Notes under the pieces: model-generated
Database searches by the model: none
What the model saw: only the letters and a program-made list of their open reading frames with translations
Told to the model about the DNA's origin: nothing
Source: Pseudomonadota bacterium
Lineage (GTDB): Bacteria; Pseudomonadota; Gammaproteobacteria; Nitrosococcales; Methylophagaceae
NCBI GenBank assembly: GCA_030576275.1
Contig: JALIBN010000019.1
Coordinates: forward strand, 124,001-188,000
Length of the DNA: 64,000 nucleotides
Reading direction: 5' to 3'
Part shown: positions 59,603-64,000 of the stretch, piece by piece
How positions within the stretch are numbered: position 1 is the stretch's first letter
Layout: every line of letters starts with the position of its first letter
Translations under genes and position numbers: made by a program

Positions 59603-60020
59603 ATGACAGCATCCCATTCGAACAACCCTGATTTACATTGAAGTCAAGTACGAGAAACGGTACGAATGATGAATTTAGCTGTTGCCCAGATAGAAATGTC
59701 AATGAAAGAGGGTGATGATTCGGTTGATACATTGACCGAGATGCATCAAGCCATTATCGCTTTTTAGTTCTATGACAAGCTAACGCAAAGGCTTAGTCAT
59801 GTTTCTATTCCTTGGGTTCACTAGTTGATCTTGTCGGCGATAATAAGCGGTTATTTAGTCCTGTATGAGTGGTCTTTGTTGCAAACTTAAATCAAAATAT
59901 ACAATGCCAGCAGAGCACCTTATGTTTGAATTGATGATGCAGGGAATGTCGATTGAAGATGTTTTAAAACAAACATTGCTTGTCACAGAATCAACTGACG
60001 ATGATATTGAGTTATTTTAA
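59603..60020 (+). pseudogene. Multiply disrupted gene downstream of pilR
   Basis: The frame begins MTASHSNNPDLH, hits TGA at 59639, continues in frame as SQVRETVRMMNLAVAQIEMS, then TAG at 59765, then FYDKLTQRLSHVS. Continuation needs a shift near 59808 (SLGSLVDLVGDNKRLFSP), another near 59860 (LYEWSLLQ) and a third near 59888 (KSKYTMPAEHLMFELMMQGM ... DDDIELF, TAA at 60018). Joined, these give one coherent acidic protein of about 137 codons. I do not recognise the family with certainty. Five lesions argue against sequencing error and for real decay. Confidence 0.75.
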
Positions 60021-60036
60021 ATATCATCGTCAGTTG
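59992..60036. repeat. 16-bp perfect inverted repeat across the pseudogene stop
   Basis: The arms are 59992-60007 and 60021-60036, each 16 bp and fully complementary, with a 13-base loop containing the TAA stop. The following bases are only weakly T-rich, so it is not a typical terminator, though the hairpin itself would be very stable. Confidence 0.85.
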
Positions 60037-60090
60037 TTACCTGCTTGGATCTAAGCGTTGATTTTTTTGCACAATAACATGGCGGATCAA

Positions 60091-62033
<1,943 letters not shown>

Positions 62034-62166
62034 TTAACGCCTGAAAACCAAACTGTCATGGTTTTTTACATAGACTAGTGGGGTGGTTTTACGATAAAAT
62101 TGGCAGGATTTTGTCTGGGGAGAGCGTCACGTTGGCCCTATAATTTTTATCTGGTGGAGGTTCCCT

Positions 62167-63297
62167 TTGCGAACAAGCGCATTACTCGCTCTTGAAGACG
62201 GTACGGTTTATCACGGTGAATCGATTGGTGCTATTGGGCAATCAGTTGGTGAAGTCGTATTTAATACTGCAATGACTGGTTATCAAGAAATTCTGACCGA
62301 TCCTTCATACTGTCGCCAAATTGTTACACTTACTTATCCGCATATTGGTAACGTTGGTGTTAATGCTGAAGATGAAGAGTCAGCAAATATCTATGCTAGC
62401 GGCTTAATTATTCGTGAGTTATCGCCCGTTGTCAGTAGCTGGCGCAGCGAAGAAGCATTAGATACTTATCTCGAACGTCATAATGTTGTAGGTCTTGCTG
62501 GCATTGATACGCGTTCATTAACACGTCTTCTCCGAGAAAAAGGTGCGATGAAAGGCTGTATCGTCGCCGGAGATAATATTGATGTTAATGCCGCAATTGC
62601 AGCAGCTCAGGCTTTTGGTGGCTTAAAAAACATGGATTTAGCTAAGGTTGTGAGCACTGAACAAGCTTACCAATGGGATAAGCCTTGCTGGCATTTGTCT
62701 GGCGAATCTCAAGCTGTTGCAGAACGTTTTCATGTCGTGGCTTATGACTTTGGCGCTAAGAGCAATATCCTGAGGATGTTGGTAGAACGTGGTTGTCGTT
62801 TAACCGTTGTACCTGCCGAAACTTCTGCTGAAGAGGTGTTAGCATTAAATCCAGATGGTGTGTTCTTGTCTAATGGTCCAGGCGATCCTGAACCTTGTAC
62901 TTATGCCATTGAAGCGATTAAAACCCTACTTGACACTAATCTACCTATTTTTGGTATTTGTTTAGGTCACCAATTATTAGCGTTAGCCTGTGGTGCGAAA
63001 ACGGTCAAAATGAAGTTTGGTCATCACGGTGCGAATCATCCGGTACAAGAACTGACCGCAGGTTTGGTGATGATTACCAGCCAGAACCATGGCTTTGCTG
63101 TTGACGAAACGACACTGCCTGATACCTTGACTGCAACACACATTTCATTGTTTGATGGTTCCTTACAAGGTATTCATCACAACACGAAACCAGCATTTAG
63201 TTTTCAAGGGCATCCAGAAGCAAGCCCTGGGCCACAAGATGCAGCTCCTTTATTTGATCACTTCATCGATCTACTTGAAACAGCGACAGGTAAGTAA
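62167..63297 (+). CDS. carA: Carbamoyl-phosphate synthase small subunit
   Basis: CarA is the glutaminase subunit that feeds ammonia to CarB for carbamoyl phosphate, used in pyrimidine and arginine synthesis. The catalytic triad is C265 in [10 protein letters not shown]349 and E351 in [11 protein letters not shown]. The N-terminal domain has the usual [17 protein letters not shown]. The start is TTG at 62167, supported by the strong GGTGGAGG 6 bp before it. It has 376 residues. A TATAAT at 62139-62144 may be the -10. carB follows after 6 bp. Confidence 0.96.
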   Translation: MRTSALLALEDGTVYHGESIGAIGQSVGEVVFNTAMTGYQEILTDPSYCRQIVTLTYPHIGNVGVNAEDEESANIYASGLIIRELSPVVSSWRSEEALDTYLERHNVVGLAGIDTRSLTRLLREKGAMKGCIVAGDNIDVNAAIAAAQAFGGLKNMDLAKVVSTEQAYQWDKPCWHLSGESQAVAERFHVVAYDFGAKSNILRMLVERGCRLTVVPAETSAEEVLALNPDGVFLSNGPGDPEPCTYAIEAIKTLLDTNLPIFGICLGHQLLALACGAKTVKMKFGHHGANHPVQELTAGLVMITSQNHGFAVDETTLPDTLTATHISLFDGSLQGIHHNTKPAFSFQGHPEASPGPQDAAPLFDHFIDLLETATGK

Positions 63298-63303
63298 ACC
63301 ACA

Positions 63304-64000
63304 ATGGCAAAACGTACTGATATCAAAAGCATCCTAATCCTAGGCGCGGGTCCAATTGTAATTGGACAGGCCTGTGAGTTCGATTATTCCGGGGCGCAAG
63401 CCTGTAAAGCATTACGCGAGGAAGGTTATCGCGTCATTTTGGTGAACTCTAACCCAGCGACCATCATGACCGACCCTAATATGGCTGATGCCACTTACAT
63501 TGAACCAGTAACTTGGCAAGCGGTGAGCAAGGTTATCGAGGCTGAACGTCCTGATGCTATTTTACCAACGATGGGTGGGCAGACAGCGTTAAACTGTGCA
63601 TTGGATCTCGAGCGCCATGGTGTTTTAGAAAAATTCGGCGTGGAAATGATCGGTGCTGATAGCGAAGCAATTAACAAAGCAGAAGATCGCGATTTATTCC
63701 GTGCAGCTATGACAAAGATTGGCTTAGATATGCCAAAATCAGCCATTGCTCGCAATATGGAAGAGTCAATTGAAGCTCAGAAGCAATTTGGTTATCCAGT
63801 GATTATTCGCCCATCATTCACGATGGGTGGTAGTGGTGGTGGTATCGCTTATAATCAAGAAGACTTTATTGATATTTGTCAGCGTGGTTTATATCTCAGC
63901 CCAACATCTGAACTATTGATCGAAGAATCAATTATCGGTTGGAAAGAATACGAAATGGAAGTGGTGCGAGATCGTAAAGATAATTGCATTATTGTCTGTT
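63304..64000 (+). CDS. carB: Carbamoyl-phosphate synthase large subunit (3' end cut by window)
   Basis: CarB makes carbamoyl phosphate from bicarbonate, ATP and ammonia. Only the first 232 codons are visible: the N-terminal pre-ATP-grasp part with [19 protein letters not shown] (about 11-29) and [15 protein letters not shown], then the start of the ATP-grasp fold with [14 protein letters not shown]. The full protein is about 1070 residues. It follows carA by 6 bp in the same frame order as in other Proteobacteria. Confidence 0.97.
   Translation, partial: MAKRTDIKSILILGAGPIVIGQACEFDYSGAQACKALREEGYRVILVNSNPATIMTDPNMADATYIEPVTWQAVSKVIEAERPDAILPTMGGQTALNCALDLERHGVLEKFGVEMIGADSEAINKAEDRDLFRAAMTKIGLDMPKSAIARNMEESIEAQKQFGYPVIIRPSFTMGGSGGGIAYNQEDFIDICQRGLYLSPTSELLIEESIIGWKEYEMEVVRDRKDNCIIVC

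Overview
The window is a stretch of core chromosome from a gammaproteobacterium with moderately low G+C. This rests on gene content: a pilS-pilR pair preceded by a PP0621-type gene, the EF-P/EpmA/EpmB set, an OprI-like lipoprotein, the mreBCD-mrdA-rodA-mltB-rlpA-dacA-ybeD-lipB-lipA run, an EF-G2 paralogue of the Vibrio/Pseudomonas type, and a DUF2818 gene behind nuoN. The flavoprotein subunit of flavocytochrome c sulfide dehydrogenase and an FccA-like cytochrome point to a respiratory organism able to oxidise reduced sulfur. I cannot resolve the order. A Thiotrichales, Methylophaga-like or other marine sulfur-oxidising or methylotrophic lineage would fit. I see no phage, transposase, CRISPR array, rRNA or tRNA gene.

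Layout: 1-1327 holds the end of a class II aldolase gene and galU. 1696-15999 is a complete 14-gene nuoA-N operon for complex I, followed by a DUF2818 gene and an MscS channel. 17.6-19.8 kb is a monocistronic EF-G2 gene with its own terminator. On the minus strand, 27.8 down to 21.3 kb reads rpmB-rpmG, then a five-gene block (degenerate EAL-HDOD protein, ABC ATPase, ABC permease, GldG-like protein, DUF4340 protein), then mutM. rluD and an FccA-like cytochrome gene diverge at 20.9 kb. 27.9-32.0 kb (minus) carries a thioredoxin-like protein, an acetolactate-synthase-type enzyme, gatA and gatC, but no gatB.

32.1-43.2 kb (plus) is one long envelope cluster: cell shape and elongation (mreBCD, mrdA, rodA), septal or maturation enzymes (mltB, rlpA, dacA), a D-amino acid transaminase, then lipoate synthesis (ybeD, lipB, lipA), followed by fccB and an uncharacterised PilZ-like protein. 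46.4-50.2 kb holds citrate synthase and the EF-P module (epmB diverging from efp-epmA). 50.2-53.7 kb carries bamD, an L,D-transpeptidase facing an OprI-like lipoprotein, and suhB. typA follows. 55.7-60.1 kb is a degraded area around pilS-pilR, with gene remnants on both sides. The window closes with aroE-hemB (minus) and carA-carB (plus, carB cut by the window end).

Points most worth a second look: mreC appears to start at an AUC codon; a five-gene cassette sits between rpmG and mutM; a multiply disrupted pseudogene downstream of pilR ends in a 16-bp perfect hairpin; the two likely subunits of flavocytochrome c are encoded 22 kb apart; gatB is missing from gatCA; and an alanine-zipper lipoprotein ending in lysine shares a terminator with a predicted L,D-transpeptidase gene.
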